Source: JAFKFJ01 sp963786445
GTDB taxonomy: Bacteria > Pseudomonadota > Alphaproteobacteria > Acetobacterales > Acetobacteraceae
DNA length: 64,000 nucleotides
NCBI GenBank assembly: GCA_963786445.1
Contig: CAWAZU010000009.1
Location: 221,416-285,415 of the forward strand
Direction: 5' to 3'
Shown here one piece after another: positions 18,955-29,499 of this stretch. Position 1 is the first letter of the stretch. Every line of letters begins with the position of its first letter. Below the pieces are notes generated by a model, which searched no databases, was not told where the DNA came from, and saw only the letters and a program-made list of their open reading frames with translations. Both the position numbers and the translations under genes were made by a program.

Positions 18955-20016
18955 TCAGCCCTGGCCGCTCGGCCGGTGCCCGACCGTGATGCCCACTTCG
19001 ATCTGCCGCCTGCCGCGGCGCAGCGTCAGCCGCACCTGCGTCCCCGGCGGCGCCTGCGCGATCTGGCGGATCAGGCCGCGCGCGTCGTCCACCGCCCGGC
19101 CGTTCACCGCCGTCACCACGTCGCCGGCATGCACGCCCGCGTGCAACGCCGGCCCGTCGCGGTCAACCGAGGCGATCAGCGCCCCCAGCTGCCCGCGGTG
19201 CGCGTCGTCGTCCGGCGTGTCCTCGACCGAGACGCCGAGCCAGCCGCGCGCGACGCGGCCGTGCGCGCGCAGCTCGGCGACGATGCCGCGCGCGATGTCG
19301 GAGGGAATGGCGAAGCCGATGCCGACCGAGGCGCCGGTCGGCGAGGCGATGGCGGTATCGACGCCGATCACCTCGCCCTGCTCGTTGAACACCGGGCCGC
19401 CGGAATTGCCGGGATTGATCGGCGCGTCGAGCTGGATGAAGTCGTCGAACGGACCCTCGCCGATGTCGCGCCCGCGCGCCGAGACGATGCCCGCCGAGAC
19501 CGAGCCGCCGAGCCCGAACGGATTGCCCGCCGCGATCACCCAGTCGCCGATTTCGACGCGGTCGCTGTCGCCCCACGGCACGGCGGTCAGCGTCGCGTTC
19601 GCCTGCACGCGGATCAGTGCGATGTCGGTCAGCTCGTCGGTGCCGACCACGCGCGCCGGCAGCTCGGTGCCGTTCGCCAGACCGACGGTGATCTGGTCGG
19701 CGTTGCCGACCACGTGATAGTTGGTGACGATGTAGCCCGCCGGATCGATGATGAAGCCCGACCCGGCTCCCTGCATCTTCTCCTTCGGCGCGTGGAGGCG
19801 GTCACGGAACTGCCGGCGCAGTTCCGGCGGCAGGAACGCGAGCGGGTCCTCCTGCGGAGCCATGTTCTCGGTGATGCGGATGTTCACCACCGCTGGCAGC
19901 ACCCGCCGGATCATCGGCGCGAAACTGTCGGGACCGGCGGCGGCGGCGGGGCCGGCGGCGGCCAAAAGCGCCGCCAGCAGGACCGCTTGGGCCACGTGGC
20001 GTCGATCGGGCGGCAT
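18955..20016 (-). CDS. DegP/DegQ-like periplasmic serine protease with one PDZ domain
   Basis: 353 aa. Signal peptide (to about AAAAG), then a trypsin-like domain with His in VTNYHVVGNAD, Asp in LTDIALIRV and Ser in NPGNSGGPV. One PDZ domain follows (RGWLGVSVED, HAGVHAGDVVTAVNGRAV); DegP proper has two. The start at ATG 20016 is preferred over ATG 20040 because a GAGGAG ribosome site lies 7 bases upstream. First gene of a four-gene operon with a response regulator, kinase and small secreted protein, so its role is probably degrading or refolding damaged envelope proteins. Confidence 0.88.
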   Translation of the reverse strand: MPPDRRHVAQAVLLAALLAAAGPAAAAGPDSFAPMIRRVLPAVVNIRITENMAPQEDPLAFLPPELRRQFRDRLHAPKEKMQGAGSGFIIDPAGYIVTNYHVVGNADQITVGLANGTELPARVVGTDELTDIALIRVQANATLTAVPWGDSDRVEIGDWVIAAGNPFGLGGSVSAGIVSARGRDIGEGPFDDFIQLDAPINPGNSGGPVFNEQGEVIGVDTAIASPTGASVGIGFAIPSDIARGIVAELRAHGRVARGWLGVSVEDTPDDDAHRGQLGALIASVDRDGPALHAGVHAGDVVTAVNGRAVDDARGLIRQIAQAPPGTQVRLTLRRGRRQIEVGITVGHRPSGQG

Positions 20017-20084
20017 GTCGGGGCTCCTCGTCTCGCTCATCCATTGTAGAAATGGCGGCAGCGGAAGCGCGGAACAAGATTGCG

Positions 20085-22463
20085 TCAAGCTCCGCGCGCC
20101 CCGGCAAGCGGCTGTTGCGTGCGCGCCGGGTCGTCCGGCCAGTGATGCTTGGGATAGCGGCCCCGCATGTCCTTCCGCGCCTCGGCCCAGGCGCCGCGCC
20201 AGAACGCGCCGAGGTCGCCGGTGATGGCGATCGGCCGCCCGGAAGGCGACAGCAGCGCGAGCCGCAACGGCACCAGCCCGCCGGCGAGAAGCGGCGTTTC
20301 GTCCAGCCCGTAATAATGCTGTGCGCGCGCCGCGGCCAGCGGCACCGGCTGCGTGTAGTCCACCGCGGCGCGCCCGCCCGGCAGCTCGAGCTGCATCGGC
20401 AGCAGGCTGTCCAGCCGCCGGGCCTGCGCGGGATCGAGCAAGCCGCGCAGCACGGCGGACAAATCGAGCCGCGCCAGCTCGGCCAGCCGCGTCATGCCGG
20501 CGAGGTGCGGGACCAGCCAGTCGCGCTCGGCCGTGAGTGCGGCATCGGACAGGTCGGGCCAGCCGGCCTCCGGCTCCAGCCCGCGCATCAGCGCCACCCG
20601 CGCCTGCAACTGCCGCGCCGCCTCGCTCCACGGCAGCGTCGCCGCCGCGGCGAGGCGGCAGGCGGTCTCGGCCGGATCGGCCGGCACGGTGCGGTCGGCC
20701 AGCACCAGCGCGCCGAGCCGCCGCCGCCGCCGCGCCAGCACCGCGCCGGAGACGGGATCGAGCGTCGTCTCCACGCTCTCGGTCACCCGCGCCGCCACCG
20801 CCTCCGGCAGCGCGTCGGGGTCGAGCGGGGCGGCCAGCCGGATGCGCCCGCTGCCGTCGAGGCTGGCGATCGCCAGCAGGCCGGCGCGCGCGAGCGGGTC
20901 CGACACCGGCAGCTTGGCGCCGCCGCCGCCGGCGAGACGAAAACTGCCCGGCTCGCCGCGGCGCTGGGCGATGCGGTCGGGGAAGCCCGCGGCGATCAGT
21001 TTTCCTGCGTCGCCCGCCGGCGCGGCGGCGACGCGCAGGCGCCGGCGATACTGCGCCGCGGCCCGCCGCAGCGCCGGCGCGTCGAGCCGCAGCGTGATGT
21101 CCGCGGGCGCAAGCGGGCCGGGCAGCGGATCGCGCTCCTCCAGGATTGCGGCCAGCTCCGCGGCGAGCGCCGCTTCGCTCTCGCTCGCCGCCGCCAGCAT
21201 CATCGCCGCCAGCCGCGGATGCGCGCCGAGCTGCGCCATGCGCCGACCGCGCACGCTGATCCGCCCGGCGTCGTCCAGCGCGCCAAGCTCGGCCAGCAGC
21301 GCCGCCGCGGCGGCGAGCGCGCCCGGCGGCGGCGGGTCGGGGAACGGCAAGTCGGCCGGCGCCGCGCCCCAGGCGGCGCAGTCGAGCAGCAGGCCGGACA
21401 GTTCGGCCTCGAAAATTTCCGGCCGGTCGAATTCCGGCAGGCCGCGGTGCAGGGCCGCGGTCCAGAGCCGGATCGCCACCCCCGGCCCCTCGCGCCCTGC
21501 CCGTCCGGCGCGCTGCTCGGCGGCGGCGCGGCTGATGCGCAGCGTCGCCAGCCGCGTCAGCCCGCTCGCCGGATCGAGCCGCGGCGCCCGCCGCCAGCCG
21601 CCATCGACCACGATGCGCACGCCCGGCACGGTCAGCGAGGTTTCCGCAATGCTGGTCGCCAGCACCACCCGCCGCGTCTCGGCCGGACGCAGCGCGCGGT
21701 CCTGCTCGGCCTGCGGCAGGTCGCCGTGCAGCTTCAGCACCAGCGCGCCGCATCCCGCAAGCGAAGCAGCGGCGCGGCGGATTTCCGCCATGCCGGGCAG
21801 GAAGGCGAGCACGTCGCCTTCATGCGCGGCCAGCGCCGCCCGCACCGCGCGCGCCACCGCCTCCGCCAGCTCGCGCGGCGCGGCGAGGTCGCGTTTCGCG
21901 TGCTCGATCGCCACCGGATGGGCGCGGCCGGGGCTGTCGATCACCGCGGCGTCCAGCAGGTCCGCCAGCCGCGCCGCATCGGCGGTCGCCGACATCGCCA
22001 GCAGCCGCAGCTCCGGCCGCAGCCCGCGCTGCAAATCGCGGCAGAGCGCCAGTGCCAGGTCGGCGTCCAGGCCGCGCTCATGCACTTCGTCGAGGATCAC
22101 CGCGGCGACGCCGTCGAGGCCGGGGTCGGATTGCAGGCGGCGCACCAGCAGCCCCTCGGTCACCACCTCGATGCGCGTGGCGGCAGAGACCGCGGCGTCG
22201 AGGCGCGTGCGATAGCCCACGGTCGCGCCGACCGCCTCGCCGCGCAGCGCCGCCATGCGCGAGGCCGCCGCGCGGGCGGCGAGGCGGCGCGGCTCCAGCA
22301 TCACGATCCGCGCGTCGCCGCGCCACGCCGCCGCCAGCAGCGCGAGCGGCACCAGCGTCGTCTTGCCGGCACCCGGCGGGGCGATCAGCACCGCGCTCGG
22401 GCGCGCCGCGAGGCTTTTCAGCAGCGCCGGCAGCGCGGCGGTCACGGGCAGGTCCGTTGGCAT
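20085..22463 (-). CDS. hrpB: ATP-dependent helicase HrpB (DEAH/RHA family)
   Basis: 792 aa. Walker A APPGAGKTTLVPL near residue 28, DEVH box in ILDEVHERGLDADLAL, motif III SATAD, motif VI EQRAGRAGREGPG, then the HA2 region and the HrpB C-terminal domain, ending with PSGRPIAITGDLGAFW and YPKHHWPDD, both typical of HrpB. It is a putative RNA helicase whose cellular role is poorly known. Its start lies only about 30 bp from the divergent dsbD-like gene, so the promoters must overlap. Confidence 0.92.
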   Translation of the reverse strand: MPTDLPVTAALPALLKSLAARPSAVLIAPPGAGKTTLVPLALLAAAWRGDARIVMLEPRRLAARAAASRMAALRGEAVGATVGYRTRLDAAVSAATRIEVVTEGLLVRRLQSDPGLDGVAAVILDEVHERGLDADLALALCRDLQRGLRPELRLLAMSATADAARLADLLDAAVIDSPGRAHPVAIEHAKRDLAAPRELAEAVARAVRAALAAHEGDVLAFLPGMAEIRRAAASLAGCGALVLKLHGDLPQAEQDRALRPAETRRVVLATSIAETSLTVPGVRIVVDGGWRRAPRLDPASGLTRLATLRISRAAAEQRAGRAGREGPGVAIRLWTAALHRGLPEFDRPEIFEAELSGLLLDCAAWGAAPADLPFPDPPPPGALAAAAALLAELGALDDAGRISVRGRRMAQLGAHPRLAAMMLAAASESEAALAAELAAILEERDPLPGPLAPADITLRLDAPALRRAAAQYRRRLRVAAAPAGDAGKLIAAGFPDRIAQRRGEPGSFRLAGGGGAKLPVSDPLARAGLLAIASLDGSGRIRLAAPLDPDALPEAVAARVTESVETTLDPVSGAVLARRRRRLGALVLADRTVPADPAETACRLAAAATLPWSEAARQLQARVALMRGLEPEAGWPDLSDAALTAERDWLVPHLAGMTRLAELARLDLSAVLRGLLDPAQARRLDSLLPMQLELPGGRAAVDYTQPVPLAAARAQHYYGLDETPLLAGGLVPLRLALLSPSGRPIAITGDLGAFWRGAWAEARKDMRGRYPKHHWPDDPARTQQPLAGARGA

Positions 22464-22493
22464 GGCGGCGGCGTATCCCCTATGTTGCGCGTC

Positions 22494-24554
22494 ATGGCAA
22501 AGTCGCTGCGGCTGCTGCTGATCGCGCTCGGGTTCCTGGCCGGGGGCGCCGCGCCCGGCCTGGCGGCGGAGAGCACCGCGGTCCACAGCACGCGCGCCAC
22601 CGCCTCGATGGTCACCGACACCGACACGGTGGCACCCGGCAAGCCGATCCGGGTTGCGCTGCGGTTGCACCTCGAACCCGGCTGGCACACCTACTGGCGC
22701 AACCCGGGCGATGCCGGGGTTGCACCCGATCTGTCCTTCACCCTGCCGCCCGGCGTCACCGCCGGCCCGGTGCAGTGGCCGGTGCCGCACCTGGAGACCG
22801 AGGGGCCGCTCGCCACCTACGCCTATACCGGCGACGTGCTGCTGCCGGTGACGCTGCGCGGCATGCACGGCGCGACGGAAATCCAGCTCACCGCCGAGTG
22901 GCTGGTCTGCGCCAATATCTGCGTCCCGGAATCCGGCGTTTTCGATCTCATGCTGCCGGCCGGCGACGGCGCGCCGTCGGCGCAGGAAAAACTGTTCGCC
23001 GCGGCGGATGCGCGCATCCCCCGCCCCTCGCCCTGGCCGGCGCGGATCGGCCCGGACGGGACGCTGGAAGTGCTGGGGCTGACCGGCGTGCGCTCGGCAT
23101 GGTTCGCCGCCGCGCAGCCGGGCGAGATCATGGCCGGCGCACCGCAGACGCTCATCCAGTCCCCGCTCGGGCTGTTCCTGCGGCTGCGGCGCGAGCGCGA
23201 CTTCCAGCCCACGGTGCCGCTCCCCGGCGTGCTGGTGGCGGCCGATCCGGACGGCACCAAGAGCTACCTGGAACTCACCGCGGCACCCGGCCCGGTCACG
23301 CTGCCGGCCGGCCGCGCGGCGGCGCCGCCGGTGCTGCACGCCGGCATCCTGCGGCTGCTGGGGATCGCCTTGCTCGGCGGGCTGGTGCTGAACCTGATGC
23401 CGTGCGTGTTCCCGGTGCTCGCGTTGAAGACCGTCGGGCTGGCCGGACTGGCCGGCGCGCGGCGGCGGCACGCGGCGGGGCATGCGGCGAGCTACGCCGC
23501 CGGCGTGCTGTGCGCGTTCGCCGCCCTCGGCGGCGCGCTGCTGCTGGCGCGGGCGGCCGGGGCGGCGGCGGGCTGGGGGTTCCAGTTCCAGCGTCCCGGC
23601 TTCGTCGCCGCCATCGCCTGGGTGCTGTTCGCGGTCGGCCTCAACCTCTCCGGCGTGTTTTCGTTGGGCGGCCGTTTCGCCGGTGCCGGGCAGTCGCTGG
23701 CTTCGCGCGAGGGGCACGGCGGCAGTTTCGCCACCGGGCTGCTCGCCGTGGTGGTGGCCACGCCCTGCACCGCGCCGTTCATGGGTGTCGCCATCGCCGG
23801 CGCGCTGGCCGAACCGCCGCTGGGCGCACTTGCCGTGTTCCTGGCGATGGGGTTCGGGCTGGCCGCACCGTACGTGATCCTCGCGCTGATCCCCGGCGTC
23901 GCACGCGCGCTGCCGCGGCCGGGGGCGTGGATGGCGGTGCTGCGGCAGGCGCTCGCCTTCCCGATGTATGCTGCCGCCGCCTGGCTGGTCTGGGTGATGA
24001 GCCAGGAGGCCGGGCCGCAGGGCGTGCTGGCCACGCTCGCCGGCGCGGTGCTGATCGGCCTCGGTGCCTGGGCGCTCGGGCTGGCCGAGCGGACCGAAGG
24101 GCGCGGCCGGCGGCTGGCCCGCGCGGTCGCCGGGGCGGCGGTGCTGGCGGCCCTTGCCGTGCTGCCGGGGATCGGCCTGGCGCCGGCGCCGCAGGCCCAG
24201 GCCGTGGTCGAGGGCGGCGAGGCGTTCTCCCCGGCGCGGCTCGCCTCGCTCGTGGATGCGGGGCGGCCGGTGTTCGTCGATGCCACGGCGGCGTGGTGCA
24301 TCACCTGCAAGGTGAACGAGCGGCTGGCGCTGACGCCGCGGGTGCGCGCCGCCTTCGCCGCCGACGGCATCACCATGCTGGTCGCGGACTGGACGCGCCA
24401 GGACCCGGCGATTTCCGCTTTCCTTCGCGCGCGCGGGCACGCGGGGGTGCCGCTCTACGTGTTCTATCCGGGGCACGGCGGCGCGCCGGTGGTGCTGCCG
24501 CAGTTGCTGACCGAGGCGACGGTGCTGGAGGCGATCGGCGCGCCCGCCAGTTGA
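22494..24554 (+). CDS. DsbD-type thiol:disulfide interchange protein
   Basis: 686 aa in three parts. An N-terminal periplasmic domain (after a signal peptide ending GLAAE) carries VCANICVPES, a CxxxC-type pair. A central eight-helix CcdA-like electron transporter has LNLMPCVFPVLALK and VVATPCTAPFMGV, the two membrane cysteines. A C-terminal thioredoxin-like domain has DATAAWCITCKVNE. It carries reducing power from cytoplasmic thioredoxin to the periplasm, where it reduces disulfide isomerases and apocytochromes c; the c-type cytochromes at 36-38 kb need such a supply. An ATG at 22482 is an alternative start. Confidence 0.87.
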   Translation: MAKSLRLLLIALGFLAGGAAPGLAAESTAVHSTRATASMVTDTDTVAPGKPIRVALRLHLEPGWHTYWRNPGDAGVAPDLSFTLPPGVTAGPVQWPVPHLETEGPLATYAYTGDVLLPVTLRGMHGATEIQLTAEWLVCANICVPESGVFDLMLPAGDGAPSAQEKLFAAADARIPRPSPWPARIGPDGTLEVLGLTGVRSAWFAAAQPGEIMAGAPQTLIQSPLGLFLRLRRERDFQPTVPLPGVLVAADPDGTKSYLELTAAPGPVTLPAGRAAAPPVLHAGILRLLGIALLGGLVLNLMPCVFPVLALKTVGLAGLAGARRRHAAGHAASYAAGVLCAFAALGGALLLARAAGAAAGWGFQFQRPGFVAAIAWVLFAVGLNLSGVFSLGGRFAGAGQSLASREGHGGSFATGLLAVVVATPCTAPFMGVAIAGALAEPPLGALAVFLAMGFGLAAPYVILALIPGVARALPRPGAWMAVLRQALAFPMYAAAAWLVWVMSQEAGPQGVLATLAGAVLIGLGAWALGLAERTEGRGRRLARAVAGAAVLAALAVLPGIGLAPAPQAQAVVEGGEAFSPARLASLVDAGRPVFVDATAAWCITCKVNERLALTPRVRAAFAADGITMLVADWTRQDPAISAFLRARGHAGVPLYVFYPGHGGAPVVLPQLLTEATVLEAIGAPAS

Positions 24555-24647
24555 GCCGCTTCGCGCGCGGTCGGTGATCGACAAGCGCGACCGCCATCCG
24601 CTAGCCTTGGCGCGGAACGACACTCGCCTCCCGGACAGGAAACGACG

Positions 24648-27174
24648 ATGAGCCAGGCCCGCGTCCCCTCCACGGTTGCCAGCGCCGGCGCGGTCGCGCG
24701 CATCGCCCTGCCGGCGCAGGACGAGGACATCGCCACGCTGCGCCGCGCCGTCGTCGCCAAACTCACCTACGCGGTCGGCAAGGACCCGATCGTCGCCAGC
24801 GATCGCGACTGGTTCGTCGCCGTCGCGCTGACCGTGCGCGACCGCATCGTCGAACGCTGGTTCCCCTCGACGCGCGCGATCTACGCGCAGGGCCGCAAGC
24901 GCGTCTATTACCTGTCGCTCGAATTCCTGATCGGCCGGCTGCTGCTGGACAGCCTGAACAATCTCGGGCTGACCGACCCGATGCGCGCGGCGCTGGCCGA
25001 ACTCGGCGTCGATCTCGACCGGCTGCGGCAGATCGAGCCGGACGCCGCACTGGGCAACGGCGGCCTCGGCCGGCTGGCGGCCTGCTTCATGGAGAGCATG
25101 GCGACGCTGTCGATCGCCGCCTACGGCTACGGCATCCGCTACAACCACGGCCTGTTCCGCCAGGTCATCAAGGACGGCTGGCAGCACGAGTTCCCGGAAA
25201 ACTGGCTCAGCTTCGGCAACCCGTGGGAGTTCGAGCGCCCGGAGGTGAGCTACGCGATCGGCTTCGGCGGCACCGTCGAGGCGATCACCGGCGCCGACGG
25301 CTCGACGCGGCATGTCTGGCACCCCGCCGAGACGGTCGATGCGCTGGCCTACGACACCGCCGATCGTCGGCTGGCGCGGCCGGCACGTCAACACGCTGCG
25401 CCTGTGGTCGGCGCGCGCGCCCGACCCGCTGAAGCTGGATGCGTTCAACCGCGGCGACCATGTCGGCGCGCTGGCGTCGCGCGCGCGCGCCAACGCGATC
25501 TCGCAGGTCCTCTATCCGAGCGACGAGACCGCCGGCGGGGCAGGAGCTGCGGCTGCGGCAGGAGTATTTCTTCTCCTCCGCCTCGCTGCAGGACCTGCTG
25601 CGCCGCCACATGCGCCAGCACAAGGACGTCCGCACGCTGCCCGACAAGGCGGCGATCCAGCTCAACGACACGCATCCCTCGATCGCGGTCCCCGAGCTGA
25701 TGCGGCTGCTGGTGGACGTCCACGACCTGCCCTGGGACGAGGCCTGGCGCATCACCGTCGCCACCTTCTCCTACACCAACCACACGCTGCTGCCGGAGGC
25801 GCTGGAGAGCTGGCCGGTGCCGCTGCTGGAGCGGCTGCTGCCGCGGCACATGCAGATCATCTACCTGATCAACTGGCTGCACCTCGACGAGCCTGCGCGC
25901 CGCCGGGCATGCCGACGACGGCGCTGCTCGTCGTCGGTCTCGCTGATCGACGAGCAGCGCGGGCGGCGGGTGCGCATGGGCGCGCTGGCGTTCCTCGGCT
26001 CGCACAAGGTCAACGGCGTCTCGGCGCTGCACACCGAGCTGATGCGCGCAGACCGTGTTCCGCGACCTGCAACACGATCTGTATCCCGGACCGCATCGTC
26101 AACAAGACCAACGGCATCACCTTCCGCCGCTGGCTGTTCGAGGCCAATCCCGGGCTGACCGCGGTGCTGCGTCGAGGTGGTCGGACCGGCAGGTGCTGGA
26201 CGACGCCCGCGGCGCTGGAGCAGCTTCGCGGCGCACGCCGACGACGCGGCGCTGCACGACCGGCTGGTCGCGGTCCGGCGCGCCAACAAGGCGGCGCTCG
26301 CCAACCGTGATCGCCGAGCGCGCTGCAGATCCAGGTCGATCCCGACGCGATGTTCGACGTGCAGATCAAGCGGATCCACGAATACAAGCGCCAGCTGCTG
26401 AACATCCTGGAGACCGTGGCGCTGTACAACGCCATGCGCGCGCAGCCGACGCGCGACTGGGTGCCGCGGGTGAAGATCTTCGCCGGCAAGGCGGCGGCGA
26501 GCTACCACCGCGCCAAGCTGATCATCAAGCTGATCAACGACGTCGGCCGCGTGATCAACAACGACCCGACGCTGCGCGGCCAGCTGAAGGTGGTGTTCCT
26601 GCCCAACTACAACGTCAGCCTCGCCGAGGCGATCATCCCGGCCGCCGACCTGTCGGAGCAGATCTCGACCGCGGGCATGGAGGCGTCCGGCACCGGCAAC
26701 ATGAAGCTGGCGCTGAACGGCGCGCTGACCATCGGCACGCTGGACGGCGCCAATGTCGAGATCCGCGAGCGGGTCGGCGCCGACAACATCTTCATCTTCG
26801 GCATGACCGCGGAGGAGGTCGCGGCGCGGCGCCGCGCCAACGGCCTCGGCGCGCGCCGACGCCATCGCCGCGGCTGCCGATGCTGCGCGAGGTGCTGGAC
26901 GAGATCGGCTCCGGCGTGTTCTCGCCCGACGAGCCGGACCGCTACCGCGAGCTGGTCGATGTGCTGACGCACCACGATCATTTCATGGTGGCGGCGGATT
27001 TCGACGCCTATGCCGCGCACGCAGCTGCAGGTCGCGGCGCGCTGGCGCGACCGCGCCGCGTGGTGGCGGGCGAGCGTGCTGAACACGGCGCATGTCGGCT
27101 GGTTCTCGTCGGATCGCGCCATCCGCGAATACGCCGGCGAGATCTGGGGCGTTCCGGTGGCGTCGGAGACATGA
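24648..27174 (+). CDS. glgP: Glycogen/alpha-glucan phosphorylase (multiple frameshifts)
   Basis: Starts MSQARVPSTVASAG and follows glycogen phosphorylase along its whole length: KRVYYLSLEFLIGRLL, ALGNGGLGRLAACF, NWLSFGNPWE, AIQLNDTHPSIAVPELMR, NKTNGITFRRWL, QIKRIHEYKRQ, and the PLP-lysine block EASGTGNMKLALNGALT. At least eight one-base indels break the frame, near 25360, 25548, 25895-25930, 26050-26090, 26170-26330, 26860 and 27018. The end (REYAGEIWGVPVASET) is at 27174. All catalytic blocks survive, so this looks like a functional gene with poor consensus. It releases glucose-1-phosphate from glycogen and is the first gene of the glg cluster. Confidence 0.85.
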
Positions 27175-27245
27175 GCGCGCGCCGGACCGGTTACCCTCCG
27201 CGCGGACGGGCCGCGGAAAGCCTCGCGACAACCTGAGAGGTCGCC

Positions 27246-29459
27246 ATGAACACGTCCCCGTGGCAGTTGAGCGACGAGGACGTGGCGCTGATCGCCGATG
27301 CGCGGCATCCCGATCCGTTCGGTGTGCTCGGCCTGCACCGTGCGCCGCCGGGCATGGCGCCGGGGATGGTGCTGCGCGCCTTCGTCCCCGGTGCGGAGAC
27401 CGTCAGCGCCATCGACGACGCCGGCGCGCCGATCGCGCGGCTGGAACGGCACGGCACGACGCACGTGTTCGAGGCGTTTTTGCCCAAGCGCACCGCGCGC
27501 TTCTCCTATCGCCTGCACGCCACGCGCGCGGTCGGCCCGCTGGACCTTCCGCGACCCCTATGCGTTCGGCCCGGTGCTGGGGCCGCTCGACGAACACCTG
27601 CTGGTCGAGGGCACGCACAAGCGGCTCTATGAACGGCTCGGCGCGCACCCGATGACGCACGAGGGCGTTCGAGGGCGTGCATTTCGCCGTGTGGGCGCCG
27701 CACGCGCGGCGCGTCTCGGTCGTCGGCGACTTCAACGCCTGGGACGGGCGGCGCCACGTCATGCGCAAGCGCATCGACAGCGGCTTGTGGGAAATTTTCG
27801 TCCCCGACATCGCTGAAGGTGCCGTCTACAAGTTCGAGATCATCGGCGCGCACGGCGAGCTGCTGCCGCTGAAGGCCGATCCGTTCGGCATCGCCGCCGA
27901 GCTGCGGCCCTCCACCGCCTCGGTCGTCGCGCGCACCGACAATTTCCACTGGACCGATGCGCGCTGGCTTGCCGCGCGCGCGCGACGCGAGGCGCGGAGC
28001 GCGCCGATGTCGATCTACGAGGTGCATCTCGGCTCCTGGCGCCGTCACCCCGACGGCACCTTCCTGAACTAGGACGAGCTCGGCGCGCGGCTGATTCCGT
28101 ACGCGGTCGAGCTCGGCTTCACGCATCATGCAATTCATGCCGGTCACCGAGCATCCGCTCGACGCCTCCTGGGGCTATCAGCCGATCGGGCTGTTCGCGC
28201 CGACGCGGCGCTTCGGCGACCCGGCCGGCTTCGCGCGCCTGGTCGATCGCGCGCACGACGCCGGGCTCGGCGTCATCATCGACTGGGTGCCGGCGCATTT
28301 CCCGACCGACGTGCATGGCCTCGCGCATTTCGACGGCGAGGCGCTGTACGAGCATCCCGACCCGCGGCGCGGCTTCCATCCCGACTGGAACACCGCGATC
28401 TACGACTACGGGCGGCGGGAAGTGGCGAACGTGCTGGCGGCGAGCGCGCTCTACTGGCTCGACCGCTTCCACATCGACGGGCTGCGCGTCGATGCGGTCG
28501 CCTCGATGCTGTATCTCGACTATTCGCGCAAGCCCGGCGAGTGGCTGCCCAATGCCGAGGGCGGCAACGAGAACCGCGACGCGGTCGGCTTCATGCAGCG
28601 CACCAACACGCTCGCCTACGCGGCACATCCCGGCATCGTCATGGTGGCCGAGGAATCGACCGCCTGGCCCGGCGTGTCGCATCCCGCCGATGCCGGCGGG
28701 CTGGGCTTCGGGTTCAAGTGGAACATGGGCTGGATGCACGACACGCTCGACTATATTTCGCGCGATCCGGCGCATCGGCGCTGGCACCACAGCGGTCTGA
28801 CCTTCGGCCTGCTCTATGCGTTCACCGAGAATTTCGTCCTGCCGCTGACCCACGATGAAGTCGTGCATGGCAAAGGCTCGATCCTCGCGCGCATGCCGGG
28901 CGACGAGTGGCAGCGGTTCGCCAACCTGCGCGCCTATTACGGCTTCATGTGGGGCTATCCGGGCAAGAAGCTGCTGTTCATGGGCCAGGAGTTCGGCCAG
29001 GGACGGGAATGGAACGCGGACGGCGAACTGGAATGGTACCTGCTGGACTATCCGCTGCACCGCGGCGTGCGCGACTGCGTGCGCGACCTCAACCGCGTCT
29101 ATCGGGCGGAGCCGGCGCTGCACGCGCGCGATTGCGAGGGCGAAGGCTTCCGCTGGATCGTGGTCGATGACGCCGACCAGTCGGTGTTCGCCTGGCTGCG
29201 CCTCGGGGCCGACGGCGCGGCGCCGGTGGCGGTGGTGTGCAACCTCACGCCGGTGCCGCGGCACCATTATCGCATCGGCCTGCCGCTTGCGGGCGTCTGG
29301 ACCGAGCTGCTCAACACCGATGCCGCCGAGTACGGCGGTTCCGGGATGGGGAACCTTGGCCGCGTGACGGCGTCGGACACGCCGTCGCACGGTTTTTCCG
29401 CATCGGCCGAGCTGCTGCTGCCGCCGCTCGCGACGATCTACCTGCGGGCGGGGGAATGA
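27246..29459 (+). CDS. glgB: 1,4-alpha-glucan branching enzyme (frameshifts and one in-frame amber codon)
   Basis: About 737 aa when repaired. N-terminal blocks (HPDPFGVLGLH), the CBM48 domain (HFAVWAPHARRVSVVGDFNAWDG), then the GH13 catalytic domain: GYQPIGLFAPTRRFG, nucleophile Asp in DGLRVDAVASMLYLDY, acid Glu in MVAEESTAWP, LPLTHDEVVHGKGS. Frame breaks occur near 27540, 27665 and 28128. A TAG at 28069-28071 stands where relatives have Tyr (FLN-stop-DEL for FLNYxEL), a single C-to-G change. A GAGAGG ribosome site precedes ATG 27246. It makes the alpha-1,6 branches of glycogen. Either a pseudogene or, more likely, low-quality consensus shared with glgP. Confidence 0.85.
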
Positions 29460-29499
29460 GGCGCCGGCGACGGGGGGAACGAATCAGGGAGGATGCACC

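Noticed and set aside
20085..25493. A very long minus-strand open frame continuing past hrpB across the dsbD-like gene and into glgP
   Set aside because: Beyond 22463 the translation is Arg/Gly/Gln-rich low complexity and lies opposite well-supported genes. It is a GC-rich antisense shadow.
25340..27020. Programmed frameshifting in glgP
   Set aside because: There are too many shifts, in both directions, without slippery heptamers or downstream structures.
28069..28071. In-frame TAG in glgB as a pyrrolysine or other recoding site
   Set aside because: The position is a conserved Tyr, no recoding genes or element are seen, and the surrounding 3 kb is full of sequence errors. A base error or nonsense mutation is simpler.
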